This document shows, piece after piece, positions 42,490-53,399 of a DNA stretch of 64,000 bases. Position numbers and translations under genes: made by a program. The DNA lies in the NCBI RefSeq assembly GCF_034702125.1, contig NC_085873.1, forward strand, positions 42,105,224-42,169,223, in the 5' to 3' direction. The notes under the pieces are model-generated. The model saw only the letters and a list, made by a program, of their open reading frames with translations, did not search any database and had not been told where the DNA came from. Positions within the stretch are counted from its first letter, which is position 1, and every line of letters starts with the position of its first letter. This DNA is from Engraulis encrasicolus (Eukaryota; Chordata; Actinopteri; Clupeiformes; Engraulidae).

Positions 42490-43053
42490 CCATGCAAGGT
42501 TGACGAGACAGGACACAAGAGTTGTTCTGCTGGAACGCAAACCAACTCCCAATTTCACAACATAGCTTTACTGTAGTGTTGACAAGAAAGTGTGCTCTGG
42601 CCAACAAATCACACCTCTCTGCTTCCATTTCTGTTTCTCTTTTTTCCACCTTCTTCGCCCAGTGTAGCTCATTAACGTGAGTTACCTTAATTAAAAATCA
42701 TTATGTTGCAGTCGAGGCTATAGATCATATTAAATGATCTGAGAAAACAGAAGGTAGATGTATGGAACGGAGGGAGAAACATCAAGGGATCTGAGTCCCA
42801 TTTTGTCTTCCTCACATCCCCCCTTCCCTCCTCCATCTCTCCTCTCCTCCCTACCTCTCCACTTCCTCTTCTTTCTTTTTATGAGAGTGTAAGCAATCTA
42901 CTTTTTCACATTCCAAGGCAAGGCAATCCATTTTATGGGAGCAGGTATCAGGGGTGTGTATTATTAATCATTGTACTACATCACCCCCCATACACAATCA
43001 CACTTAGACACGCATGCACATGCACATGCACACTTTCTCTTCACGCCAAGGCA
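42490..43053. other. No recognisable feature
   Basis: Unique-looking DNA with a pyrimidine-rich stretch (42815-42880). Confidence 0.45.
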
Positions 43054-43639
43054 TACACTGCAAAAAAGCCCTCTAAAAAAATAAGTAAAAAATATAGTGT
43101 TTTAGGTGAAAAATTGCTTATTTTGAGCAAAATAATCTGCCAGTGCAGCGAGCAAATTGGACTTGGTAAGAATTCTTAAAACAAGAAAATAAAATCTAAG
43201 CGGTAGGTATAGAAAAACACTTGAAACAAGTATAAAAATCTTATTTTTCTGTCGCTTGTTAAGATTTTTTTTCTTATTTTAAGCAATTTCTTCTCCTTTA
43301 TTAGTCATTATTGCTTAGAATTAGATGTCCTCCAAGAAATTATTGCTCAAAACAAGCATACAATATGCTTAAAACAAGGCAAATTTACTTGTTTCCAGCT
43401 CATTTAAAGTCTTAAAACTAGTCTGATTTTCTTAGCTAGAATACTTATTTTCTCATGTAGAATTAATATCTTGTTTAGGTGTATGAGAAAAATATACTTG
43501 ACAAGAACTTCAAAACATTTCTTTTATTAATATTTCATCAGCTGGACAAACATGCAGTCAAACGATAATAAAACACCAAAATCTAGACAATATAATCGTA
43601 TGATTAAACAGAAATTAAACAGAAAACCTGAAATTATCA

Positions 43640-43735
43640 GTGTACTGTAACACATTAATTTATGTGGCCTGTTTCATCTTTTTCATGAATGCTTACAACC
43701 ACCATCAAATTCTAAGTAATGTCATAATCGCTTGG
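43640..43735 (+). mobile_element. Family F fragment
   Basis: CTTTTTCATGAATGCTTACAACCACCATCAAATTCTAAG matches (over about 60 bp) the 38580-38630 part of family F; each shared block is given there. Termini absent. Confidence 0.6.
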
Positions 43736-45662
43736 GTCAGATATGCAGTCAGATATCTTAGGCCAAAAAGCATACTCTCATCAGAACAGTATGTGTCTAT
43801 TTACTCACTTATTTACTTAGACATTCATGAAAAAGATGTTATTTGTGAATGGACATTTTAGAATTAACCAACTGCCCGCAGGAGCACTTTTGACTCTTTG
43901 ATTCTTTCCCAAAGTGGGGGAGGAGAGGGAGAGAGAAATGCTTTTAATTATGATATCAATGTGTCCATGAAGTGCTACTGAGGCGTTATTACGCCTTTCA
44001 TTATAGTGCTCATCTTTTAATCTGCATAGCAAATGTTTAGAAAAAAGCCCCTCAATGATACTCAATGCCATGCTGACAAAAGACAAAAAAGGATAAAAAA
44101 AATCATCAGCTCAGATCAGAGAACAGCACACAAAAGTATTAATAGAAATGCGATGGATTGTCCTTTTATACAATGGCTTAGAACCTGAGATTGCCAGTGT
44201 CCAACATATTTACTGTAGTTTATAGTGATTGGACCTTTTGGGCATATTTTCCAAATTCACCAGAACATATATTTCAGTTCATCTGGATACTTAAAATTGT
44301 AAATCCAAATCCACAGAGTTGAGATTGAGGGTATATACCGGTAACCGAGTCCAAACAGCATCACACATGCACAAGAGATGCTCCGAGTTCACTGTACAGC
44401 TCCATGCCTTGTATCACAGTCTCTGGCATGGGATGTTCCTTGCAAACCTATACGTAGATGTGCAGTCTGCCTTTGGATCACTTCGCCACTCCAGTCCTGA
44501 TGATGGAAAAAGAAAATGCAGAAAGCTTAACACTGTGCACACACTTTTTATGTAGCTTTAATGGCACTAAATGTAAAAATGCTGATATCTAGTGAATGAC
44601 AACCATGGCCACTAACATTTAATAGTGTGCTTGTCAGTGATATGCAGGTGCCATTTATCACATGCTCTCTTTATTGGGGTGCAGATCGTTCGTGAACACC
44701 ATAATCAGAACTGTTCAAAATTCAGAGTCAGTGAACCTAGAGGTGGGCCATGCATCTCCCACACCTAATGTCTGACCTTCTAATACCTAATACCCAACTT
44801 CATTAGATTGTTTGCAACTCAAACACAATGTTTCCATTAGCTGCTGGAGCCATGAGTTATCCTACCTTCCTTCTGGCAACGCCTCCCTTCTCCTTGACAA
44901 CCTCCAAGATGCTTCCTCAAGTATCTGTCAGGCACAGGAACTCTGCATTAACCTGTCAAAGACACATTACAAGAAAATTACATGGTTGTCAGGCCCAGTT
45001 GTGTTGTGCTTCCTGTCTGTCCTGTGACTTGTCACTATGTCTTTCTATCTCTGGTCAAGCCACAAAGACATCCTACAGGACAGACATACAACAACACTTA
45101 AATACTATCTGTTATGACATAATGTACCACCACACTTACTTCACTCAATGTCAGCAACGCAGGCCATGCGGTGTAGACTGCCAGCTTATCTTAGACAAGC
45201 CTTTTGCACCTATGACAAAACACATAATTAGACTGCTGGAGTTGATGTTACAGAAATTACAAGATAAGATGAGGGCTAACATCACAATGGCATTGACTGA
45301 CTTCTTGTAAAACCTAAGTTGAGACCAGGGGTCAAGGAGAGTAGAGTAGCCTCAACCAAATATAATCTGCCATATCAAATACATCGTCACCACTTTTTAG
45401 ACCTGGGAACATTGTCACCATTTAAGAATATTGGTAAATAACGTGACTACAGCCACTTAAGACAGCGTGAAATTAAAGTTAATTAAAATATTTTTCATAT
45501 CCATATTTCATACAATACAAAATAACTGTTGACACCATGCCAACATGAAAATGACAGCTAATTGGCTAAAAAAAAATGTTATCCTCATTTTGCTTTGGTG
45601 TAAGTAAAGTGTTCAAGCAGAGGGTAAAGTGTAAAACAATTGAACATGGACAGAAATCCTAC
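43736..45662. other. Interior of the candidate transposon, no recognised domain
   Basis: Low in repeats for this window. A 160-codon plus frame (44828-45310) is the longest non-microsatellite frame nearby but shows no domain that I recognise; it is Thr/Ser/Cys/Leu-rich. A 78-codon frame lies at 44319-44555. Either could be a decayed exon. Confidence 0.35.
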
Positions 45663-45718
45663 CTTTTACAATGACTGTCTTCAAAGTCACATCTTCCACT
45701 AGCACAGGGGGTAACCAT
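45663..45718 (-). other. Candidate 56-bp coding exon (minus)
   Basis: On the minus strand the acceptor CTTGACAG is followed at once by ATG (45718-45716). The frame reads MVTPCASGRCDFEDSHCK and meets a donor AAAG|GTAGGA at 45663. The C-x4-C-x2-F ... H-C spacing vaguely recalls a zinc-finger fragment but is incomplete. It lies about 520 bp downstream, on the minus strand, of the candidate first exon at 46235, so it could be exon 2 of one short-lived or decayed gene. No third exon could be placed. Confidence 0.35.
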
Positions 45719-46234
45719 CTGTCAAGTTGAAAAACAGAGGTGAACCTTTTCTCACAATATCGGCAAACATGGCTTTTCAAAGGTGATATTCAGGACTGGC
45801 CAATAGTGACGCCCATTACAAAAAATATAATACATATTTTGAGTAACATGTGGGGCATTACAGGGCAATAGCAAGCTAGAGAGCAATAGCTAGCTGCTAA
45901 GCTAAACAGCAGCAGGTGTTAAATTGTGTTTAAAATAATTATGCTGGTAAATTACACTTCAGACTGGATAAACCTTAAGGTTATTTTTTTTTACTCCTAA
46001 AGATGTTGCACAAGATAAGCTAATGTTTAAGAGTGGATATTTGAATGCAAGACAAACAGCTTGTCAGATCACACAGCATGATCTAACAATATTCGTATCA
46101 GTTAACTTTCCATACAGACAAAAACGCCAAAAACATCACAATAGCGTAGTATACTTCACAAATGACTGTAATAGTGTCTTAATACAAGCATATTGCCAAA
46201 GATGACAAGGATTGAAACGGATTGTGAAACTTAC

Positions 46235-46318
46235 CCGGCTGAAAACGATTGCCTCAATTTCAAAGCAGGAGACCAACTGACGAACAGGAAGTGACGTAAT
46301 TCCATTTCCGGTTTTACC
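46235..46318 (-). promoter_or_regulatory. ETS/CRE promoter-like cluster with first-exon donor (minus)
   Basis: Plus-strand sequence ACAGGAAGTG (46284-46293) overlaps TGACGTAA (46292-46299), with TTTCCGG at 46305-46311: an ETS-CRE-ETS arrangement common in TATA-less vertebrate promoters. Reading minus from there, about 60 bp leads to CAGCCGG|GTAAGT, with GT at 46234-46233, a near-consensus splice donor. This predicts a short non-coding first exon of a minus-strand gene inside the EnSpm-like interval. Confidence 0.5.
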
Positions 46319-47306
46319 CTTTGGTGATTTTTTTTGTTTTTGTTTGTTATCCCACCTGAATTACAGCATGAATTTCACATATATAGTTTTGATTTATGTA
46401 AAATATTTCTGTATCAATAAGGTAACAACTTGGTGCCAGCAGGAAGAAGATAAATACCGTCAATGAAAATGTGTTTCGACAATAGGCGATTCATTTCTTA
46501 CTGCCACCTACTGTTCTGGAGTGTGATGTGCATGTCAGTTAATATTATGAGCTTTTTTCAAGTGCATAGGCCTACATTATTTGTTTAGATTATTTGTTTA
46601 AAAGTTAATACGCGGACAGTTCAAATGGTGTTTATATGATTTCAATGAATCATTTTTCCATTTTACAACAATATTCCTTAAATTGTTTGTATACATATTT
46701 CTTAATATTTACCAGGACCCAGAAACATTTTTTGAGTGTGCCTTAAATGAACACAAAAAAACCTGTTGCCCTTACTGTTGCAGTTGTGCAAAAGGAAATA
46801 AAACGTGCATTGAAGCACTTTATTTTGTCAAATCATATTGATCTAGATGTTATAACTTCAGGTAGGCTATAGGCCTAGGTTTGCATATTAATAGGCCTAT
46901 ACAAGACATGTCCAATTAGTGTAACGATGGAATCTAATGATAGATAATAAACTAAAAATGTCATCTGGACAGATGCTGATATTTCTGAAGATATTCACTT
47001 TTGTTTTTATCAGCAGCAAGGACCATGCTATACATCTTATCATAGAATTAAGTGAAATAACTCACAACCTTTTTTGCTCTGATGACGGAAACTTTACAAA
47101 AACTGAGACAGAGCAGCATCTTTAAAAAGCAGCATCCTGAACAACAACGTGCCCCCTAAACAACATTAACATGCAACATTTACCTTCACACTGGGTACCA
47201 TGATGAGACACGTGTGCATGAGGTTAGAGTCAAAACATTCTTTTTTATTCTAAATTTCTAAATTAAATTAGGCCTATAAAATGTCTGCAAATGTCTTGTA
47301 AATCAA

Positions 47307-47522
47307 AGCAAAATGGCCCTGCCGTGGGCAACTGGTAGGGCACTCGTCTGCCGTGTGGCCGACCCGGGTTCGATTCCCGGTCCGGGTCATTTGCCGACCC
47401 CTTCCCATCTCTCTACCCATTCGCCTCCTGTCCACCTCTCAAACTGTCCTGTCATCAATAAAGTTGTAAAAAAGACCAAAAACAATCTTTAAAAAATAAA
47501 ATAAATACAATCATAGCAAAAT
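47307..47522 (+). mobile_element. SINE family H (plus)
   Basis: GGCCCTGCCGTGGGCAACTGG head, B box GGTTCGATTCC, a pyrimidine-rich tail, AATAAAGTTGTAAAAAAG and an A-rich end. The flanks agcaaaat (47307-47314, 47515-47522) may be the TSD. It lies inside the candidate transposon, so it inserted later. Confidence 0.8.
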
Positions 47523-48261
47523 TGACGAAAGTAGCCTACCCATCAAACAAACAGTATATTTGCTCATGAAAAAGAATTGGGCCACACATCAGCGGTATCA
47601 AGGCGTCAGAGGCATATGTCAGTTCAAAGATTAGATTTTTTGAATATCATCTCTGAAATGGATGTTTCTTGGTAACAATTAGGAAAGACAATAATCACAG
47701 AAATGGGACTCCCTATTTTTTTTTAATATATTTTATTGATTCATCTACAGTATATTTTGCGGTGAATTTCAAGTGTTTGACACATTGAGATGGGATACAG
47801 ATGGGATACAATCATGAAATTGCTATGCCAAATGCTGCACAGACAACAGAAATGTCAAAGCTATGAATCTTGAATGGAAATCTCAATGGCCCTATTCATT
47901 TTTATGCAATCACAGTTGATTAGCTAGAATATCTTAGTGAGATCGAGGCAGTTCTTAAAACAGGTTCATTTGGATTGTCTTATTGTCTTGAAACAAGTAA
48001 AAATGTACTCACAGTCTAATTGTTAATGCGACTCTGTCAGTATGTGTTCTATTTTAAGAAAAAAGCTGCTCAGAACCAGTTTTATTATCTAGGTAGGATA
48101 AAAAAGATGAATTTTCTTGAAACAAGTAAAATAATCTTAACAATAGTCAGTCTTACCAAGAAAATACATTCAAAAACAAGTGGAATGAGACCAAAATGCT
48201 GAATTCAAGTATATTACACTTGTGCAGATTTTCGTTTTTTGCAGTGTACAGGGCATTTCCC

Positions 48262-48470
48262 CGGTGGACTGTTGATGACTTTCTTCCCGGTCCTTCCCTC
48301 AGTGTTGTGGTATCAGTCCTCATGCCGCCACAGCTGACCTCTTCGAGTCAGATTTAGACATTCAGTTTGGCTCCTGTGGTCAAAATAGCTTGTAATAGAT
48401 GACTCAAAATGTTGTCACAGGCGTCATTGTCTCTGTCAATTTCTGATAGACGGGTCTTGCCTGAAAATGT
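48262..48470 (+). repeat. Interspersed repeat P, copy 2
   Basis: Matches 38065-38262 (TCAGTCCTCATGCCGCCAC and GAGTCAGATTTAGACATTCA). It begins only about 15 bp beyond the right CACTG terminus of the candidate transposon. Confidence 0.72.
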
Positions 48471-48599
48471 CCGGCCTGCTTTTTTGCCCCTGGCCAGCCC
48501 TGTCTTACAACCCACCTTCCCTTTAGCGCATAGTCTTGTAAAGCATTCCCCCCGCACACATCTGTCAGCTGAACCTGAACCTTGTAACAGGAGCTTTGA

Positions 48600-48602
<3 letters not shown>

Positions 48603-48673
<71 letters not shown>

Positions 48674-48716
48674 TTGGTGGGGTGGATGGTCTCGTCAGGG
48701 AGGTAATGTCTGGTGG

Positions 48717-48767
<51 letters not shown>

Positions 48768-48810
48768 TTGGTGGGGTGGATGGTCTCGTCAGGGAGGTAA
48801 TGTCTGGTGG

Positions 48811-48875
<65 letters not shown>
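48603..48875 (+). repeat. (GA)n with a 94-bp compound repeat
   Basis: Three GA runs (48603-48669, 48719-48763, 48812-48875) are separated by two essentially identical ~50-bp spacers. The spacers start AAATTTGGTGGGGTGGATGG at 48670 and 48764. The period is 94 bp. Confidence 0.95.
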
Positions 48876-48876
<1 letters not shown>

Positions 48877-49213
48877 AATGACTAAAAAGAGAAAAACAAC
48901 AACACAAAAACATTCCCGTTGGACTGGAAGACTCACATGTCATGTTAGCAAGAAGCTAACCGTTTCACTCTTTTTTTGTGAACCCTTTGACATTTATATC
49001 TGGAAAAAATAATTGAAAAAGGAAACCAATAATGACTTTGATTGTGGCGGTTGTTTTGCCTTTTCCGTACCAGGGGGGCAGTCAGTCTGAGCCCCTATCT
49101 CCTTTTTTAAAGGCCATGTAAACACAGTAATTGCATGCAAATCACAGCGTTTGTGTTGTCAAATAAAAATGATATTCCCTCCTGCTGGGGATGCCCCACG
49201 AGGCAAACATCTA
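48876..49213. other. No recognisable feature
   Basis: AT-rich, unique-looking sequence. Confidence 0.45.
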
Positions 49214-49428
49214 CAGTGAGCTGGACTGGGGGAGAACTAGCCAAGGGCCCGGGCACTTTTGGATCAAAGGGGTCCCCTCATAATTAGTGGCGCAGAACTG
49301 ACTCACTGGTGGGTGGGCCCCACACCCTGTTGGGCCCTTATTTTTAACATTTTTGAAAATAAAGAGCCCACAAGGGTGCGGGGTCCACTGGGGAATGCCT
49401 GCTATGCTGGATGGCCAGTCCAACCCTG
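49214..49428 (-). mobile_element. Family A hAT-like element, copy 4 (minus)
   Basis: GAGCTGGACTGG at the left and GGCCAGTCCAACCCTG at the right; contains ATAATTAGTGGCGCAGAACT and the hairpin around 49340. ATCTA occurs on both sides but out of register, so the TSD is uncertain. Confidence 0.8.
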
Positions 49429-49622
49429 ATCTAAAGACATCCCCCCCACCAGGAACTGAAGACAATTTTTTTTAAATTAGAGATGCCTCACTTTCACTTC
49501 ATACATTTAATTGGAAGGACGAATCATTAGCCTATCTATTTCCCAAGGCCATGCTTTTGCTTCAAAAACTTCAAAGTGTCCTTTTGCTGTCACAGGAAGA
49601 AATTGGCTTTATACGTACATGA

Positions 49623-50014
49623 CATGAAGGTAGGGCTGCACGATTATGGAAAAAATCAAAATCACGATTATTTTGGTCAAAATCATAATCACGATTATTA
49701 ATCACGATTATTGATTTTTGCAGATTTTTTTTGAAAATTATAACAAGATGAAATATAACCAAGAATGAATTACATACGGGATGAGCAAAATAAAATGAAT
49801 TGTAATAATTATGTAAAGGCAATAGCATGAAACTTAAGTGGACAGATTTCTGGCCAGAACCACCAGCCTGTCAGTATGTTCTGGCTTCAAGGACGCTCTC
49901 AAAAGTAGGTCACTATTGCCACGATTAAATCACGATTAAAATCATAAATTCGATTTCACTAGTTAATCACGATTTTGATTATTTTTCGATTAATTGTGCA
50001 GCCCTACATGAAGG
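49623..50014. mobile_element. hAT-like element TAGGGCTGCACGATT
   Basis: The element spans 49631-50006, TAGGGCTGCACGATTATG to TAATTGTGCAGCCCTA, with a perfect 8-bp TSD catgaagg (49623-49630, 50007-50014). ATCACGATTA motifs repeat near both ends. Confidence 0.94.
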
Positions 50015-50069
50015 CCTACATTTTTTTCTAAGGTCACACACACTGGCCAAGGTGAAGAAAGGCAGAAGG

Positions 50070-50181
50070 TACACAGTAAATGTTGTGGTGTTAATTCAAC
50101 ACTTACAGAGTTCATTTAAGTCCAAATGGACTCAAATGAACTCTCTAAGTGTTAAATGAGCACTGCAGAATTTACTGTGTA
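50070..50181. mobile_element. TA-flanked mariner-like MITE, copy 2
   Basis: 108 bp (50072-50179) between TA dinucleotides with CACAGTAAAT / ATTTACTGTG ends; the inverse orientation of 8843-8950 at the same length. Confidence 0.84.
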
Positions 50182-50192
50182 GCTGTCACCGG

Positions 50193-50475
50193 GGGCCGAA
50201 TTGATGCACAGGCTAGATATGGCTGCAGGCTAGGGGACCCCCATTGGCCAGGGGGGCCCTGATTGGCCAAAAATGGAAAAATTGCAGAACTTTGACAACA
50301 TGCAACATTGAAAAATGTATCTGTTGTGTGTGTTCAGTAGAGTTGATATTCATGTCATCTTTGATTCATAGCTCATACTTGAGACACTGTCTGTGTGAAT
50401 TTGTCTCGAAATGTTCCTTTTGTGTTTGTGTGTGTGTGTGTGTGTGGGGGGGGGGGTGGACAGCAACCTGTACTC
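50193..50475 (+). mobile_element. Family B element, copy 1
   Basis: TGATGCACAGGCTAGATATG, GGCTGCAGGCTAGGGG, TTGGCCAAAAATGGAAAA and ACACTGTCTGTGTGAATTTG match 52213-52489 in order. A GT run and a G run (50421-50456) have expanded near its right end. Confidence 0.78.
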
Positions 50476-50799
50476 CTCTAAACTTGCTTTGATTGCTTCA
50501 GCAGAGTCCCTTCAACTATTCAGATTAAAGGGTATTGAGAACAAAGGGTTTTTTTGTCATTTGGGAGATGTTGATTTTTGGTAGAAATATCTGTTTGTAC
50601 TAGATTTAGGTCATTTAAATATTGTTTTTGTTTTTTTTTGTCCTTAAACATCGAGGGATTATGCAGTATCATCACAATATATCACCAACCTTCCACCACC
50701 ATCATGGCTTTTAGTTCCTGGGTGTTTCCATGTTTGCAAAAACTCATTCATTCAGGTCTTGATATCCAAAGGAGTTCTAAGCCATACAGACATAAAGAC

Positions 50800-50998
50800 A
50801 GCCAGCACGTCGGCCCTGCCGTGGCCTAACGGTAGGGCACTGGGTTGCTACACTGGCGACCCAGGTTCGATTCCAGCCCAGGTCATTTGGCGGTCCTTCC
50901 CCGTTTCTCTCTTCCCACTCATTTCCTGTCTCTCCTCCACTGTCCTGTCAAAATTAAAGGCAAAAAAGCCCCGGGAGAAAAAAAGAAAGCCAGCACGT
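50800..50998 (+). mobile_element. SINE family H with 11-bp TSD (plus)
   Basis: The SINE (50811-50987) has head CGGCCCTGCCGTGGCCTAAC, B box GGTTCGATTCC and tail AATTAAAGGCAAAAAAGCCC, between perfect 11-bp repeats agccagcacgt (50800-50810, 50988-50998). One of the cleanest family H copies here. Confidence 0.9.
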
Positions 50999-51371
50999 TG
51001 AAAGTTTTTTGCATATTTCCATGTCTATATAGGTCTGCACATTGCCTGCACCAATCTCACAATATGTTAAAATGCCATATCCATCAATGCCTGCCATTTT
51101 GTTTTTACTCAATTTTGTATTATTTTCATACAATAGCTTAGCTCAAATAAGAAGTATTTTCTAAATGCAAAGGCAATTCATTTTCCCACATTTTAACAGT
51201 AGGCATTTTAATCATTTTCTGTCTTCCAGGGGTCAAATAAACCACACTTATTTGCATAAGATCTCCAAGTCAGAGTGACATAGCCCCCACACCAGCATGC
51301 TCCAAATAACCATAAAGTGCCTGGTTAACTCCCCCTAAGAGCTCTGTTCATTAACTTCATTAGGTCAATTA
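50999..51371. other. No recognisable feature
   Basis: AT-rich, unique-looking. Confidence 0.45.
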
Positions 51372-51545
51372 CCTGTGGTCAGGGAAGTTGACAAGGGGGG
51401 CGACAAATGAGTCTGTTGTCCCAGGCCCAGTGAGAAATTGGGCCCAAAATTAGGTCATCATTACATTGTATGTATTGGATGGGGGGGCCTTTCAGATTAC
51501 TTTGTCCTGGGCCCAGCAAAAGCTGTCAGCGGCCCTGCCTTTGGT
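51372..51545 (+). mobile_element. Family C element, copy 5
   Basis: The element spans 51380-51537, CAGGGAAGTTGACAAGG to GTCAGCGGCCCTG. The flanks cctgtggt (51372-51379) and cctttggt (51538-51545) match at 7 of 8. Best-preserved termini of this family in the window. Confidence 0.88.
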
Positions 51546-52018
51546 AATACACTTCACCGCAACACCAAATGAATAAAATGGGGGAGGAAAATTGCTGTTT
51601 AAAAGACTCCAAATTGAGTGTTAATTTATGCTGAGGTAAGTAGTGACTGTGATTGCATAATAAACACATTTGTTTGCCTAGCAGCTTAGGGCACTTCTCT
51701 GGGAGATTTTTAGATGTGTATTAGGACATGCATAATATGGAAGCTAAATGTGTTTCATTTAATACTCATGACTCATGTGTGAACAACACATGCATACAAA
51801 CTAAGTGCTTTAATGCACCTACCGTCTCTTAAATTGCCCTTCACATACTTGGAGGTACGCACATACGCACACACACACACGTACGTACGCACAACAATAC
51901 GCACTCCAATATACCGCCTCACTCTCTGAATTAAAATATTGTCAATGCCTGTGAATGAAAGCCTTCAACATCTTACATCTTAAAATCTCTGCTTTCTATA
52001 TTTATTTCTTTATTCATT
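51546..52018. other. No recognisable feature
   Basis: AT-rich; short CA/GTAC stretch at 51855-51895. Confidence 0.45.
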
Positions 52019-52161
52019 AGGGCTTTTTTCCCTTTCTTTTTTACAGGACAGTGGAGGAAAGATAGGAAATGAGTGGGGAGAGAGACAGGGAAGGATCGGC
52101 AAATGACCCGGGTCGCCGGCATAGTAATCCAGTGCCCAACCATTAGACCACGGCAGGGCCC
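52019..52161 (-). mobile_element. SINE family H (minus)
   Basis: On the minus strand GGGCCCTGCCGTGGTCTAATGG begins the head. The B-box area is degraded, and the tail AGGAAATGAGTGGGGAG (plus strand) matches the family. Confidence 0.78.
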
Positions 52162-52212
52162 TTTAAATCTCTTCTTCTAGAGGAGATGTGACTTATTCCT
52201 GCAGGGGAAGGC

Positions 52213-52489
52213 ATAGGAACACCGGATTAATGCACAGGCTAGATATGGCTGCAGCCTAGGGGCCCCAGCCTGCCAGGGGCCCCCTGATTGCCCAAAAGTG
52301 AAAAATAGCAGAATTGGGACAAGATGCAATATTGAACCGTGTTGAGAACAGTTGGTAGACATGTTATCCTGAATCTTTAGCTCGTAATTATGACACTGTC
52401 TGGGTAAATTTTTCACGAAATTTGCCTTCTGGGGGTCCCACATAGTAACCTGTAGCCTAGGGGCCCCGGGCCATCTTAATCCGGCCCTG
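52213..52489 (+). mobile_element. Family B element, copy 2
   Basis: Runs from CCGGATTAATGCACAGGC to GGGCCATCTTAATCCGGCCCTG; CCGGATTAA and TTAATCCGG are inverse ends. aacac occurs at each border but no full 8-bp TSD is readable. Confidence 0.78.
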
Positions 52490-53399
52490 AACACAGCAGC
52501 AGGAATTGAAAACTGTGAGCAGCTGCAACTGAATCAGTGCTGCTGCGGATATCTATTGAGCATTTCACAGCTTGCCTATGGTGGAACACAAGGAAAAACA
52601 TTGATTGACACATTCACATACTGCCTGAATGCAGGTCTGCATGTGCGTGTGCGTGTGCGTGTGCGCGCGAGCATGTGCGTGGGTGCGTGCATGCGGTTTG
52701 TCCCATCGTCAGAGGCTGTCAAGCACACTTAACACTCACTTTGAAGGGCAAAGGAGACCAAACGTACGAGTGGGGTGGGCGTCTATTACACTGACGTTTC
52801 ATCATCGCCAATTTCCCTCCCTCTTCCTGTCTCTCTCTCTGTCTGTCTTTCTGTCTGTCCATCCCAAGCTGCCTCTGTTCTGTATGTCTGTCTGTAGGTC
52901 CCTCTGCCTCCAGAGAAAAAGAGCACAAGTGACACTTCAAATGTTATGAGACGGATGTGTGAAAGTGTCACAAGTGTCTCTCTCAGGATTCTTCTCCTTG
53001 CTTTCATCTGGTCACTCCCCTGGGGGATAAATGTCTGTCGTAAAAAAAATAATATTCCAGGCGACAAGCAACTCAATTGATAAGCACTGCAGATTTTTAA
53101 TAACGGTACCGGAGAGATAAAATGTCAGGAAACATACAGAAGTCTCAACATCACATCTCTGAAAAGTTACAGACCCTCTCCCCCTACAGCTCTGTCCCCC
53201 CCAGGAAGTCCTTTGTTCTGTGTTTTTTCTCGTAGGACCTAAGGAAGGACCTTCTTCCCGCCATTTTCTAATTTGTCACCTTTCCCCAGGTCAAAATTAC
53301 CCCCTTCTATTTTGGGAGTCAGGATGTCTACAATTTTATTTGTTTATATAATCCATTTGTCACAGGGAATAAGATTTGTCACTTCATGTCTCTTTCCAC
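52490..53399. other. No gene; GT-rich and CT-rich patches
   Basis: Imperfect GT/GC (52640-52695) and CTCT/CTGT (52820-52905) patches; otherwise unremarkable. Confidence 0.5.

Larger units (their letters stand above)
43054..48248. mobile_element. Candidate large EnSpm/CACTA-type transposon (~5.2 kb)
   Basis: CACTGCAAAAAA (43056) and TTTTTTGCAGTG (ending 48246) face each other with TA outside each. Both ~400-bp ends carry subterminal repeats of the AAAACAAG / CTTGAAACAAGTA type (43170-43480 and 47940-48190), a pattern typical of EnSpm/CACTA ends. Inside there is no transposase-length frame, only short frames, a promoter-like site and a SINE. The ends could instead belong to two small relatives with unrelated DNA between. 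No copy of the interior is in this window to compare. Confidence 0.6.

Noticed and set aside
44828..45310. 160-codon frame as a host gene
   Set aside because: No recognised domain, no upstream promoter on the same strand and inside a probable transposon; mentioned only as possible decay.
49214..49436. 8-bp TSD for family A copy 4
   Set aside because: ATCTA occurs on both sides but in the wrong register.
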